DNA from: Burkholderiales bacterium
GTDB taxonomy: Bacteria > Pseudomonadota > Gammaproteobacteria > Burkholderiales > Burkholderiaceae_C
Assembly (NCBI GenBank): GCA_947448955.1
Contig: CANFPU010000002.1
Location: 25,349-89,348, forward strand
Direction of reading: 5' to 3'
Length of the DNA: 64,000 nucleotides
Shown here one piece after another: positions 16,344 through 24,476 of the stretch (position 1 is the first letter of the stretch; every line of letters starts with the position of its first letter). The notes beneath the pieces are model-generated. The model saw nothing but the letters and a program-made list of their open reading frames with translations, had not been told where the DNA came from and made no database searches. The translations under genes and the position numbers were made by a program.

Positions 16344-17498
16344 TTAAGCATCCGGCTCACACCAGTCGGTGATCAGGTCGCCGAACAAAGCTGTGGCCTC
16401 GTGAATGCGATCGACCTGGCAGTACTCGTCAGTCTGGTGCGCCATCTCGGGCTCGCCCGGCCCGAGGATCACCACGGGCGGTTCACCCAGAGGCCGGCGC
16501 AGCGCCGCCGCATCGGTGAAGTACGACACCGTGCGCGGCGCGATCACCTGGCCATTGCGCGCGCTGCAAATCCTGAAAACGCGCTGCATCCACGGGTCCT
16601 CGGGCGGGGTGTACACACTGCCCACATCGAGCAGCGCGCGCAGGCCGATCTGCGGCCCGAGCAAGCGGCAAAGGCATTGCAGCAAGGCCCCGTGGTCCTG
16701 GCCGGCGACGCTGCGAATGTCGATGCTCATCTCGGCGGCATCCGGCACCGAATTGATGTTCAGGCCGCCTCGCACGGTGCCCACGTTGAGCGTGGGCATG
16801 CCCATCAGCGGGTGAGGGCCCGTCTCAAAGCTGAATTTCTCCAGCGCCGAAGCGGCCTTGGCGATCTTGTAAATCGCGTTGTCACCGCGCTCTGGCATCG
16901 CGCCGTGCGCCGTCACCCCTCGGGCCTCGGCCGCCAACCAGAACGCCCCCTTGTGGCCGAGCAGTGGCAGGTTGGCGGTGGGCTCGGCAACGACCAAGGC
17001 GCCGGCACTGCCCAGCAGCGCGGCACCATCCGGTGAGGCGGCCATCGCGAACGCGCCTTCGCAGCCGGTCTCTTCGCCCGCTGTGATGATCAGATTCAGG
17101 CCGGGGCCCTGACGCAAACGCGCAGCCTGGTCGATTGCAGCACAGACGAAGGCGGCAATGCCGCTCTTCATGTCGCTGGCGCCGCGGCCGTAGAGTCTGC
17201 CGTCGACGATCTCAGCACCAAAAGGGTCGTGCTGCCACTTGGCCTGGCCCAGCGGCACCACATCGACATGGCCGGTGAAGGCCAATGGCGCCCGGCCAAC
17301 ACCGGGCTCGGCATGACCGCCGATACGCGCCACCAGACTGGTGCGGCGCGGTGCGAATTCATGCGTCCGGCAAGCAAACCCGGCGGCCGACAGCAGGTCG
17401 GCCAGCAGCTCCACGCATCGGTCTTCGTTGCCTGGCGGGTTGACGGTGTTGATGCGCAACAGGGCTTGGGTCAGCGCGACGGGATCGGTAGCGGGCAT
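16344..17498 (-). CDS. M20-family metallopeptidase/deacylase (ArgE/DapE-like)
   Basis: Zinc-dependent amidohydrolase of 384 residues, likely hydrolysing an N-acyl amino acid or dipeptide-like amide in the cytoplasm. I start it at the ATG at 17498 (MPATDPVALTQALLRINTVNPPG); the track ORF adds 64 shadow residues. Metal-ligand motifs are LAFTGHVDVVPLG (His77), LYGRGASDMKSG and AGEETGCEG, followed by the dimerisation domain starting near GVTAHGAMPERG. It is probably co-transcribed with the nitrilase gene upstream (22-base gap). ArgE, DapE and carbamoyl-amino-acid hydrolases cannot be told apart by eye. Confidence 0.85.
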   Translation of the reverse strand: MPATDPVALTQALLRINTVNPPGNEDRCVELLADLLSAAGFACRTHEFAPRRTSLVARIGGHAEPGVGRAPLAFTGHVDVVPLGQAKWQHDPFGAEIVDGRLYGRGASDMKSGIAAFVCAAIDQAARLRQGPGLNLIITAGEETGCEGAFAMAASPDGAALLGSAGALVVAEPTANLPLLGHKGAFWLAAEARGVTAHGAMPERGDNAIYKIAKAASALEKFSFETGPHPLMGMPTLNVGTVRGGLNINSVPDAAEMSIDIRSVAGQDHGALLQCLCRLLGPQIGLRALLDVGSVYTPPEDPWMQRVFRICSARNGQVIAPRTVSYFTDAAALRRPLGEPPVVILGPGEPEMAHQTDEYCQVDRIHEATALFGDLITDWCEPDA

Positions 17499-17520
17499 GG
17501 GCGCCTCGGTTGGGTCAGGT

Positions 17521-18393
17521 TCAAGCGCGGTCGTTGCGGTCTTGCACGTAAGCCTCAGGGCGACGGTCACGCAGCACCTGGTTGAAATCGTTCCAGCGCC
17601 GGGCCCGTCGAGCCAAGGCCAGATCCAGATCTGCGTAGATGATCTGCTCTTCGGTGGCCGACGCCGGCCCGCCCAATGGCCAGCCGGCATAGCTGGTGAT
17701 CAGGCTTTGGCCGACAAAGGGCTGGCCACGCTCGGTCCCTACGCGGTCGGCTGCGGCAATGTAGATCGAATTGGTGTGCGCCGCGGCCATCGTCAGGATG
17801 TTGGCCATCGCTTCACGGGTCGGGTCCTGGCCGGGAATCGGCACCCAGTTGGTCGGCACGCAAACCAATTCAGCGCCCTGGAGCGCGCAGCTGCGGTAGA
17901 ACTCCGGAAACCAACCGTCGTAGCAGATGCCCACGCCCAAGGTTCCATGCTCGGTCGCGAACACCGGGAAGCCCAGGTTGCCCGGCGCGAAGAACAGGTT
18001 CTCGTCCGACCACAGGTGCACTTTGCGGAACACGCCCAAGCGGCCGGCCGGACCGATCACCGCCGCAGCGTTGTACAAGGTCGAACCCGCGCGCTCGGCA
18101 AAACCGGCAACGATGTGCAGGCCCAGGTCGCGCGCCAGGCCCGCCCACAGCGTGGTCGAAGCACCGTCATCGAACGCGTCCGCCAGCGAGAGCGCCTCGG
18201 ATCTGCTGTCGAACACATACCCCGAACTGCACAGTTCAGGCAGCACGACGATGCGCGCGCCGCCCTTGGCCGCGCGCTCGATGAAATCGGCCGTCTTGGC
18301 CAGATTGCTGGCCTTGTGGCCGACCTGGGGCTCGATCTGGCAGCAAGCGACGCGCACCGGCGCAATGCCTGGGACTGAGGAAGTGGGGCTCAT
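17521..18393 (-). CDS. Carbon-nitrogen hydrolase (nitrilase superfamily)
   Basis: Cytoplasmic amidohydrolase of 290 residues. The track begins at a TTG at 18396; the ATG next to it has GAGGTG six bases ahead and is preferred. The triad is Glu53 (VVLPELCSSGYVF), Lys124 (FRKVHLWSDE) and Cys157 (GICYDGWFPEFYR). It lacks the AmiF-specific stretches of the other nitrilase-family gene in this window and looks more like an aliphatic amidase or N-carbamoyl-amide hydrolase. It is the first gene of a two-gene operon with the M20 peptidase, a pairing that could convert an N-carbamoyl or N-acyl compound stepwise. The exact substrate is unknown. Confidence 0.86.
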   Translation of the reverse strand: MSPTSSVPGIAPVRVACCQIEPQVGHKASNLAKTADFIERAAKGGARIVVLPELCSSGYVFDSRSEALSLADAFDDGASTTLWAGLARDLGLHIVAGFAERAGSTLYNAAAVIGPAGRLGVFRKVHLWSDENLFFAPGNLGFPVFATEHGTLGVGICYDGWFPEFYRSCALQGAELVCVPTNWVPIPGQDPTREAMANILTMAAAHTNSIYIAAADRVGTERGQPFVGQSLITSYAGWPLGGPASATEEQIIYADLDLALARRARRWNDFNQVLRDRRPEAYVQDRNDRA

Positions 18394-18654
18394 CAAATCA
18401 CCTCGGTTGAGTTAAGCGATACCCTGAACAATAAACCAGTTTCGTGCGCTTGACAGATCCATGAGACGCTGCACCAACGCGTTATCGACGAACGCCACGA
18501 GCAGACCCTGGCCGATGGAGGCCTTCCGCGGCCGATGGTCGGGCCCGTCGACCTGGGTTGTCCTCGACCCGGCCACCTAAAATCAGCGTTTTCTTGTGGT
18601 GGGCCGGCGCTGGCGCGTCGAGGGCCGCCCTCTCCTTTGAAACGCCGCTGTCCG

Positions 18655-20031
18655 ATGCCTGATTCGACCCTGTCCGCCTTGTCCGCCCTGTCGCCGCTGG
18701 ACGGTCGCTATGCCTCGCGCGTGGCCGCGCTACGCCCTTTGCTGAGCGAATTCGGCCTGATGCAGCGCAGGGTGCAGGTCGAGGTCGAGTGGTTCATCGC
18801 GCTGTCGGACGCTGGCTTTGCCGAGTTCAAGCCGCTGGCCTTAGCCTCGCGCAGCCATTTGCGCGCGCTGGTGGCGCAGTTTTCTGAAACCGATGCACAG
18901 GCCATCAAGAACATCGAGCGCAGAACCAACCACGATGTCAAAGCGGTCGAGTACTGGATCAAGGACGCTTTCAAGGGCCATGCCGAACTCGAGGCAGCGG
19001 GCGAGTTTGTCCACTTCGCCTGCACCAGCGAGGACATCAACAACACCAGCCACGCGCTGATGCTGCAGGCCGCGCGCGAACAGGTGCTGCTGCCGGCGAT
19101 CGACCGCATCCTGGCCAAGCTGCGGGCGATGGCGCAAGCCATGGCCGAGCTGCCAATGCTGTCGCGCACCCACGGCCAGACCGCCAGCCCGACCACTGTT
19201 GGCAAGGAAGTGGCCAATGTGTTGGCACGGCTGGCCACCGCCCGCTCACGCATCGCTGCGGTGCCGCTGCTCGCCAAGATGAACGGCGCAGTGGGCAACT
19301 ACAACGCCCACCTCGCGGCCTACCCCGACCACGACTGGCAGGGCTTCAGCCGGCAGGTTGTCGAGCAGGGGCTGGGCCTGAACTTCAACCCGCACACGAC
19401 CCAGATCGAGCCGCACGACTGCATGGCCGAGCTGTTCGACGCGGTCGTTCGCTGCGACACCATCCTGATCGACTGGTGCCGCGATGTCTGGGGCTATGTC
19501 TCGCTGGGTTACTTCAAGCAGCGGCTCAAGGACGGCGAAGTCGGGTCGTCGACGATGCCGCACAAGGTCAACCCGATCGACTTCGAGAATGCCGAAGGCA
19601 ACTTCGGTCTGGCCAACGCGCTGCTGACCTACTTGAGCCAGAAGCTGCCGATCAGCCGCTGGCAGCGCGACCTGACCGACAGCACCGTGCTGCGCAACAT
19701 GGGTGTGGCGCTGGGCTACGCAGTGCTGGCGCTGGATTCGCTGGCGCGTGGCCTCGAAAAGCTCGAGATCAACAGCGCTGCGCTGGCCGCCGACCTGGAC
19801 GGCGCCTGGGAGGTGATGGCCGAAGCAGTGCAGACGGTCATGCGCCGCCACGGCTTGCCCGAACCCTACGAACAACTCAAGGCCTTCACCCGCGGCCAAC
19901 CGATGACGCGCGAACTGATGCTCGGCTTCGTCCAAGCGCTAGCCCTGCCGGCCGATGACAAGGCGCGGCTGATGGCGATGACACCTGCGAGCTACACCGG
20001 TCTGGCGGCGGCACTGGCGCGCACGGCCTGA
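18655..20031 (+). CDS. purB: Adenylosuccinate lyase
   Basis: Catalyses two fumarate-releasing steps of purine synthesis: SAICAR to AICAR, and adenylosuccinate to AMP. The start is the ATG at 18655 (MPDSTLSALSALSPLDGRYAS), giving 458 residues, the usual length of the proteobacterial long form. Signature elements are TSEDINNTSHALML, the catalytic-His region SRTHGQTASPTTVGKE and the flexible fumarase-family loop GSSTMPHKVNPIDFENAEGN. pyrF follows 12 bases downstream, so the pair may be co-transcribed. Confidence 0.97.
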   Translation: MPDSTLSALSALSPLDGRYASRVAALRPLLSEFGLMQRRVQVEVEWFIALSDAGFAEFKPLALASRSHLRALVAQFSETDAQAIKNIERRTNHDVKAVEYWIKDAFKGHAELEAAGEFVHFACTSEDINNTSHALMLQAAREQVLLPAIDRILAKLRAMAQAMAELPMLSRTHGQTASPTTVGKEVANVLARLATARSRIAAVPLLAKMNGAVGNYNAHLAAYPDHDWQGFSRQVVEQGLGLNFNPHTTQIEPHDCMAELFDAVVRCDTILIDWCRDVWGYVSLGYFKQRLKDGEVGSSTMPHKVNPIDFENAEGNFGLANALLTYLSQKLPISRWQRDLTDSTVLRNMGVALGYAVLALDSLARGLEKLEINSAALAADLDGAWEVMAEAVQTVMRRHGLPEPYEQLKAFTRGQPMTRELMLGFVQALALPADDKARLMAMTPASYTGLAAALARTA

Positions 20032-20043
20032 GCGGCAACCGCC

Positions 20044-20910
20044 ATGGAATTCACCGAGCAACTGCGGGCCGCAGAAAAGCGCCACGACTCGATGCTGTGC
20101 GTCGGGCTCGACCCAGAGCCCAGCAAGTTCCCCGGCGACTGGGCCGGCGACGCCTCGCGCATCTTCGAATTCTGCGCAGCAATCGTCGACGCGACCCATG
20201 ACCTGGCGATCGCGTTCAAACCGCAGATCGCCTATTTCGCCGCCCACCGCGCCGAGGACCAACTCGAGCGCCTGATGGCCCACATCCGCCAGGTTGCACC
20301 CGATGTGCCGGTGATCCTGGACGCCAAGCGCGGCGACATCGGCAGCACCGCCGAGCAGTACGCCCGCGAGGCTTTCGAGCGCTACCGGGCCGATGCGGTG
20401 ACGCTGTCGCCCTTCATGGGCTTCGACTCGATCGAGCCTTACCTTCGTTGGCAAGGCAAAGGCCTGATCCTGCTGTGCCGCACCAGCAATCCCGGCGGCA
20501 GCGACCTGCAGGCCCAGACCTTGCGCAACGGCGACCTGCTCTACGAGCACATCGCCAAACTCGCCGCAGGGCCGTGGAACCGCGGCGGCCAGCTCGGTCT
20601 GGTCGTGGGCGCCACCTTCCCGGCCGAGATCGAGCGGGTTCGCGCACTCGCGCCGACGCTGCCGCTGCTGATCCCGGGTGTGGGCGCGCAAGGCGGTGAC
20701 ACGCTGGCCACGGTTCGCGCAGGCTGGCGCGGTGCGGCGGGTGGCCCGGCAAATGGCAAGAACGCCGGGCCGACCACGGGGCCGATCATCGTCAACAGCT
20801 CGCGCGCGGTGCTCTACGCCTCATCCGAACCCGACTTCGCCAGCGCGGCCAGGGCGGCGGCAGACGCCACGCGGCGCGCACTGAACGCCGCACGACCCGG
20901 CGGCGCTTGA
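20044..20910 (+). CDS. pyrF: Orotidine-5'-phosphate decarboxylase (group 2)
   Basis: Converts OMP to UMP in pyrimidine synthesis. The 288-residue protein matches the longer group 2 PyrF. The active-site motif [18 protein letters not shown] carries the catalytic lysine at residue 95, and the phosphate-binding region is near [12 protein letters not shown] and [13 protein letters not shown]. The insertion [16 protein letters not shown] near residue 238 is low in complexity but lies in a loop. The gene ends only four bases from the convergent response regulator-cyclase gene, leaving no room for a dedicated terminator. Confidence 0.96.
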   Translation: MEFTEQLRAAEKRHDSMLCVGLDPEPSKFPGDWAGDASRIFEFCAAIVDATHDLAIAFKPQIAYFAAHRAEDQLERLMAHIRQVAPDVPVILDAKRGDIGSTAEQYAREAFERYRADAVTLSPFMGFDSIEPYLRWQGKGLILLCRTSNPGGSDLQAQTLRNGDLLYEHIAKLAAGPWNRGGQLGLVVGATFPAEIERVRALAPTLPLLIPGVGAQGGDTLATVRAGWRGAAGGPANGKNAGPTTGPIIVNSSRAVLYASSEPDFASAARAAADATRRALNAARPGGA

Positions 20911-20914
20911 GCGG

Positions 20915-22042
20915 CTAGGCGCGGCGTCCGCGTTGCACGCGCGAGACGAGAAAGTGGGTCACCACCTCACCGATGCCCTTGCAGTCAACAGTGCCGGCGG
21001 CCTCCATCACAAAACTGTCTTTCAGCGCGGCATGGGTGCTCGGCGAAACCTGGGCCCGGCCGTGCTGTGAGGTGGACTCCATGCGGCTGGCGGTGTTGAC
21101 GGTGTTGCCCCAGAGGTCGTAAGAGAACTTCGTGAATCCGATCACACCGGCCACCACCGGGCCAGAGTTGATGCCTATCCTCATGTTCAAGGACTTGCCG
21201 TTTTCCCGGTTGAAGTTGTCCAGGTCTTCAAACATGCCCAGCGCCATGTCGGCGCACAGGTCAGCATGGTCAGGCCGGGGAATGGGCAAACCACCGACCG
21301 CCATGTAGGCATCGCCGATCGTCTTGATCTTCTCCAAGCCCAGCGCTTCGGCCCGCTTGTCAAAGCGGGTGAACAAGTCGTTGAGAAGCTTCACCAGTTC
21401 GGTGGCATTGATCTGGGACGACATCTTGGTGAAACCGACCAGGTCGCTGAACAAGATGCTCACGTCGGGGTAACTGCCCGAAATGTTTTTCTCGCCACGC
21501 TTCAATCGCTCGGCAATCGGCCGGGGCAAGATGTTAAGCATCAGCTTCTCGGTCTTCATCTGCTCGACTTCGAGCAGCTGCTTCTCCAGGTTCAAAGCCG
21601 CCAGGCGCTCGCGCTCCAGATCGCGCAAGCGCTTTTTCTCGAACGATGAAAATATCCTGGCCTTGAGCAGCACCGGATTGAAGGGCTTGGGCAGGTAGTC
21701 CTCGGCGCCGATCTCTATGCATTTGACGGTCTTCTCTAGCGCGTCGGCACCCGAAATCACGATGACCGACAGCGACTGCAGACCATCCTCGGCCTTGAGC
21801 AACTCCAGCACCTCCAGGCCGTCGAGTTCGGGCATCTCCATATCGAGCAGCATCAGGTCGATTTCGTTGCTCTTCAGAACTTCCAGCGCTTCGCCGCCAT
21901 CGGCCGCCTGCACCACATTTTCTATGCCCAGCGACTTGAGCTCCTGCAACAAGATCCTGCGCAGCGTCCGGCTGTCGTCCACCACCAGCACCCGGAAATT
22001 GGAAAAATCGGTGGCCGAGGCCATCGTATTGAATAAGGTCAC
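20915..22042 (-). CDS. Response regulator with class III adenylate cyclase output domain
   Basis: Fusion of an N-terminal receiver domain (phosphorylatable Asp67 in LMLLDMEMPELDG, conserved Lys in EDYLPKPFNP) with a coiled-coil linker (about residues 130-170) and a C-terminal class III nucleotide cyclase. The cyclase keeps both metal-binding aspartates (ILFSDLVGFTKMS; KTIGDAYMAVGG). It also has the Lys (LEKIKTIGD) and Asp (YDLWGNTVNTASR) expected for ATP rather than GTP. It is the last gene of the chemosensory operon and the only receiver besides CheB, so it is the likely output, making cAMP when phosphorylated by CheA. The start could be ATG 22042 or 22024. Confidence 0.92.
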   Translation of the reverse strand: MTLFNTMASATDFSNFRVLVVDDSRTLRRILLQELKSLGIENVVQAADGGEALEVLKSNEIDLMLLDMEMPELDGLEVLELLKAEDGLQSLSVIVISGADALEKTVKCIEIGAEDYLPKPFNPVLLKARIFSSFEKKRLRDLERERLAALNLEKQLLEVEQMKTEKLMLNILPRPIAERLKRGEKNISGSYPDVSILFSDLVGFTKMSSQINATELVKLLNDLFTRFDKRAEALGLEKIKTIGDAYMAVGGLPIPRPDHADLCADMALGMFEDLDNFNRENGKSLNMRIGINSGPVVAGVIGFTKFSYDLWGNTVNTASRMESTSQHGRAQVSPSTHAALKDSFVMEAAGTVDCKGIGEVVTHFLVSRVQRGRRA

Positions 22043-22064
22043 TTTGATGCCGCTTTATGGGAAG

Positions 22065-22880
22065 TCAGATTGGCGTGTAACATGAGATCTTTCCATGCTG
22101 TTCCAGCTTGTAGCTGGCGCTGCCGAGAATTGATTCGGTCGCGCCCAACACCAGTAAGCCGTCGGTCGGGCTGAGCTGCCTGTAAATATGCCCCAGGACT
22201 TTTTCCTTGGTCGCTGGCCCAAAATAGATCAGGACATTTCTCAGCAGGATCAGATCGAATTTCGGGTAAGCCGGCGATGGGTCCAGGAGATTGCCTCGCA
22301 AGAAGCTGACGCAATCCCTGATGACGGGGTTGATCTGGTATTTCCCGGCGCTGGTCAGGGTCAGATACTTGTTGATCAGGTAACTGTCGAGTCCGCGCTC
22401 GATTTCGGTTCTGGTGTAGAGGCCGGCCCGCGCCCTGTGCAGCGCGCGCTCGGACAAGTCGGTGGCCTGGATATAGACATCCCAGCTCTTGAGCTCAGGG
22501 AAGTTTTCTTTCAACGCGATCGCAATGCTATAGGCTTCCTGCCCGGTCGAGACGGCGGCGCAAGAAATCCTGATCGCGCGCTCGCTTTTCCTCCGTACGA
22601 TGATCTCCGGGATAATGCTCTGGACCAGCGCATCGAAAAACTGGCGGTCCCTGAAAAACATCGTCTCATTGGTTACCAAGGCCTCGAAGACCTGCCAATG
22701 CAGGTCGCCGACCGAGGTGCTGGTCAAGGCCTTGAGGAATTCGGTAATACTGGGTTGATCGTGCGCTTTGCAGATTTCTGCCAAACGCGATTCGATCAGG
22801 TAATTCTTGGTCGAATCCAGACTGATGCCGGTCTTTTGCTCGAGCAAGCGGTAGAATCTGGCAAATATTTCATCAGTCAT
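22065..22880 (-). CDS. cheR: Chemotaxis protein methyltransferase CheR
   Basis: Methylates glutamates on the chemoreceptor using S-adenosylmethionine. The start is the ATG at 22880, which overlaps the end of cheB by eight bases; the track ORF adds 16 residues. The 271-residue protein has the N-terminal helical domain (FARFYRLLEQKTGISL), NETMFFRD, the SAM-binding region ISCAAVSTGQEAYSIAI, and FDLILLRNVLIYFG. There is no C-terminal TPR extension. Together with CheB it gives the operon an adaptation module. Confidence 0.95.
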   Translation of the reverse strand: MTDEIFARFYRLLEQKTGISLDSTKNYLIESRLAEICKAHDQPSITEFLKALTSTSVGDLHWQVFEALVTNETMFFRDRQFFDALVQSIIPEIIVRRKSERAIRISCAAVSTGQEAYSIAIALKENFPELKSWDVYIQATDLSERALHRARAGLYTRTEIERGLDSYLINKYLTLTSAGKYQINPVIRDCVSFLRGNLLDPSPAYPKFDLILLRNVLIYFGPATKEKVLGHIYRQLSPTDGLLVLGATESILGSASYKLEQHGKISCYTPI

Positions 22881-24015
22881 TGCCGGTGCGTTTGGACGCC
22901 ATTGGGCGGGTGCGAAAAACCAGTTCATCCGCCATCTTGGCCAGCGGCAGCACCATCTCTGCCAGATTGGCTTGGACGACAGCGCCCGGCATCCCCCAGA
23001 TCACGCTGGACTCCTCATCCTGCGCCAGCACCGCGCCACCCTTGGCTTTGACCTCGTGACTGCCCTTCAGGCCGTCGTAGCCCATGCCGGTGAGCATCAC
23101 CGCCAACAGTGAACTGCCGTAGACCTCGGCCGCCGTTCGAAAAAGAACGTCTACCGCCGGGCGACAAGAGTTCTCCGGCGGCTCCAGCGACAGCTGTATC
23201 GACAGCTTGCCGCCGACACGGGCCAGCGACATGTGCTGGCCACCGGGCGCCAGATAGGCGGTGCCGGCTTCAGGAATTTCACCGTGCTCGGGCTCCTTGA
23301 AGGTCGTGACGCTGGAGGCCGTCAGTCGGGCTGATAGCAGGGTCGTGAACGCCGCCGGCATGTGCTGCACGATGAACACCGGCACCGGAAGCGGCGACGA
23401 GAGATCGCTGAAGATCTGCTTCAAAGCCATCGGTCCGCCAGTCGACACACCGATCACGACCGCTGCAGCAGAGCTTAGCCGGCGGCTCGCCGTCGCTGGT
23501 GCAGCCGGTGCCGCAGCGACAACAGGCTTGTGCTGGTCGGCCTGCGCTGGCTTGTGGTCGCTGGCAAGCTCGGTCTCGCGTCGGCGTATTCGCTGGGCCA
23601 GGCCAAAGATCTTGGGGATCAGTTCGGTCTCGAGGACCTTGAAGGCCTCGTCCATGCTGCCCGCCGATGCGGTGGGCTTGCCGACGTAATCCGTCGCGCC
23701 AGCGGTCAGCGCCATCACCGCAGCCTGTGCGCCGCGGTGCGTCATCGTGCTGAACATGATGATGGGCAGTCGCTTGTGCTCTTTCCGAATCTCGCGCAGC
23801 GCTGTCAGCCCGTCCATCTCGGGCATTTCGATGTCCAGCGTGACGATGTCGGGCTGCAACTGCCGCACCGCCTCGATGGCCTGCAGGCCATTGACGGCAA
23901 ACCCCGCCACCTCGATCTGCGGGTGCTTGCCCAAGGCGGTCGCGATGATGCGCCGCATCACTGACGAGTCATCCACCACCAAGACCCGGATCGGCGCAGC
24001 TGCTGGGTTAGGCAT
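22873..24015 (-). CDS. cheB: Chemotaxis-specific methylesterase CheB
   Basis: Removes methyl groups from, and deamidates, chemoreceptors when phosphorylated by CheA. The 380 residues comprise a receiver domain (Asp61 in IVTLDIEMPEMDG), an alanine/glutamine-rich linker near residues 150-185 and the esterase domain with its Ser-His-Asp triad: GVSTGGPMAL, FIVQHMPAAF and MLTGMGYDGL. It overlaps cheR by eight bases and follows cheW by 23 bases. Confidence 0.96.
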   Translation of the reverse strand: MPNPAAAPIRVLVVDDSSVMRRIIATALGKHPQIEVAGFAVNGLQAIEAVRQLQPDIVTLDIEMPEMDGLTALREIRKEHKRLPIIMFSTMTHRGAQAAVMALTAGATDYVGKPTASAGSMDEAFKVLETELIPKIFGLAQRIRRRETELASDHKPAQADQHKPVVAAAPAAPATASRRLSSAAAVVIGVSTGGPMALKQIFSDLSSPLPVPVFIVQHMPAAFTTLLSARLTASSVTTFKEPEHGEIPEAGTAYLAPGGQHMSLARVGGKLSIQLSLEPPENSCRPAVDVLFRTAAEVYGSSLLAVMLTGMGYDGLKGSHEVKAKGGAVLAQDEESSVIWGMPGAVVQANLAEMVLPLAKMADELVFRTRPMASKRTGND

Positions 24016-24038
24016 GCTAGGTGCTCGCGTTGAAATTC

Positions 24039-24476
24039 TTATTCGGCAAGGCAGCCAGAGATCAGCTTGTCTGCATCCAGGATGAAGAGCAGCTTGCCGG
24101 CCAGCTTGTGGAAACCGATGATCAGTTCATAAGCGGTGGCGGGCATGTTGCTGGGCGGCGGTTCGAGGTCGGCATCTTCGAGCTCCAGGATATCGCTGAC
24201 CTTGTCGGTCGACAGACCGAAGAGCACGCCGTTGTTGCGAATGAAGACGGTGATGATGCTGTCCGCGCTCGGGTTGGGCGTGAATTTCAAGCGCTTGCGC
24301 ATGTCGATTGCGGTGACGATCTGGCCGCGAAGGTTGATCAATCCCGAGACGGCATAAGGCGCCAACGGTACCGGCGTGACCTCGGTGCCTTTGGTGAGCT
24401 CGACGACATTCGAGGTCAGGATGCCGAAATACAAATCGTCGACATAAAACGTCGCATAAGACTGGGTCGAGCTCAC
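24039..24476 (-). CDS. cheW: Chemotaxis coupling protein CheW
   Basis: Adaptor that joins the chemoreceptor tips to CheA. The 145-residue protein is a single CheW domain with the conserved SGLINLRGQIVTAIDMRKRL segment. It overlaps the end of cheA by four bases, so translation is coupled and stoichiometry probably matched. No second stand-alone CheW gene is in the cluster, although CheA itself has an extra CheW domain. Confidence 0.94.
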   Translation of the reverse strand: MSSTQSYATFYVDDLYFGILTSNVVELTKGTEVTPVPLAPYAVSGLINLRGQIVTAIDMRKRLKFTPNPSADSIITVFIRNNGVLFGLSTDKVSDILELEDADLEPPPSNMPATAYELIIGFHKLAGKLLFILDADKLISGCLAE

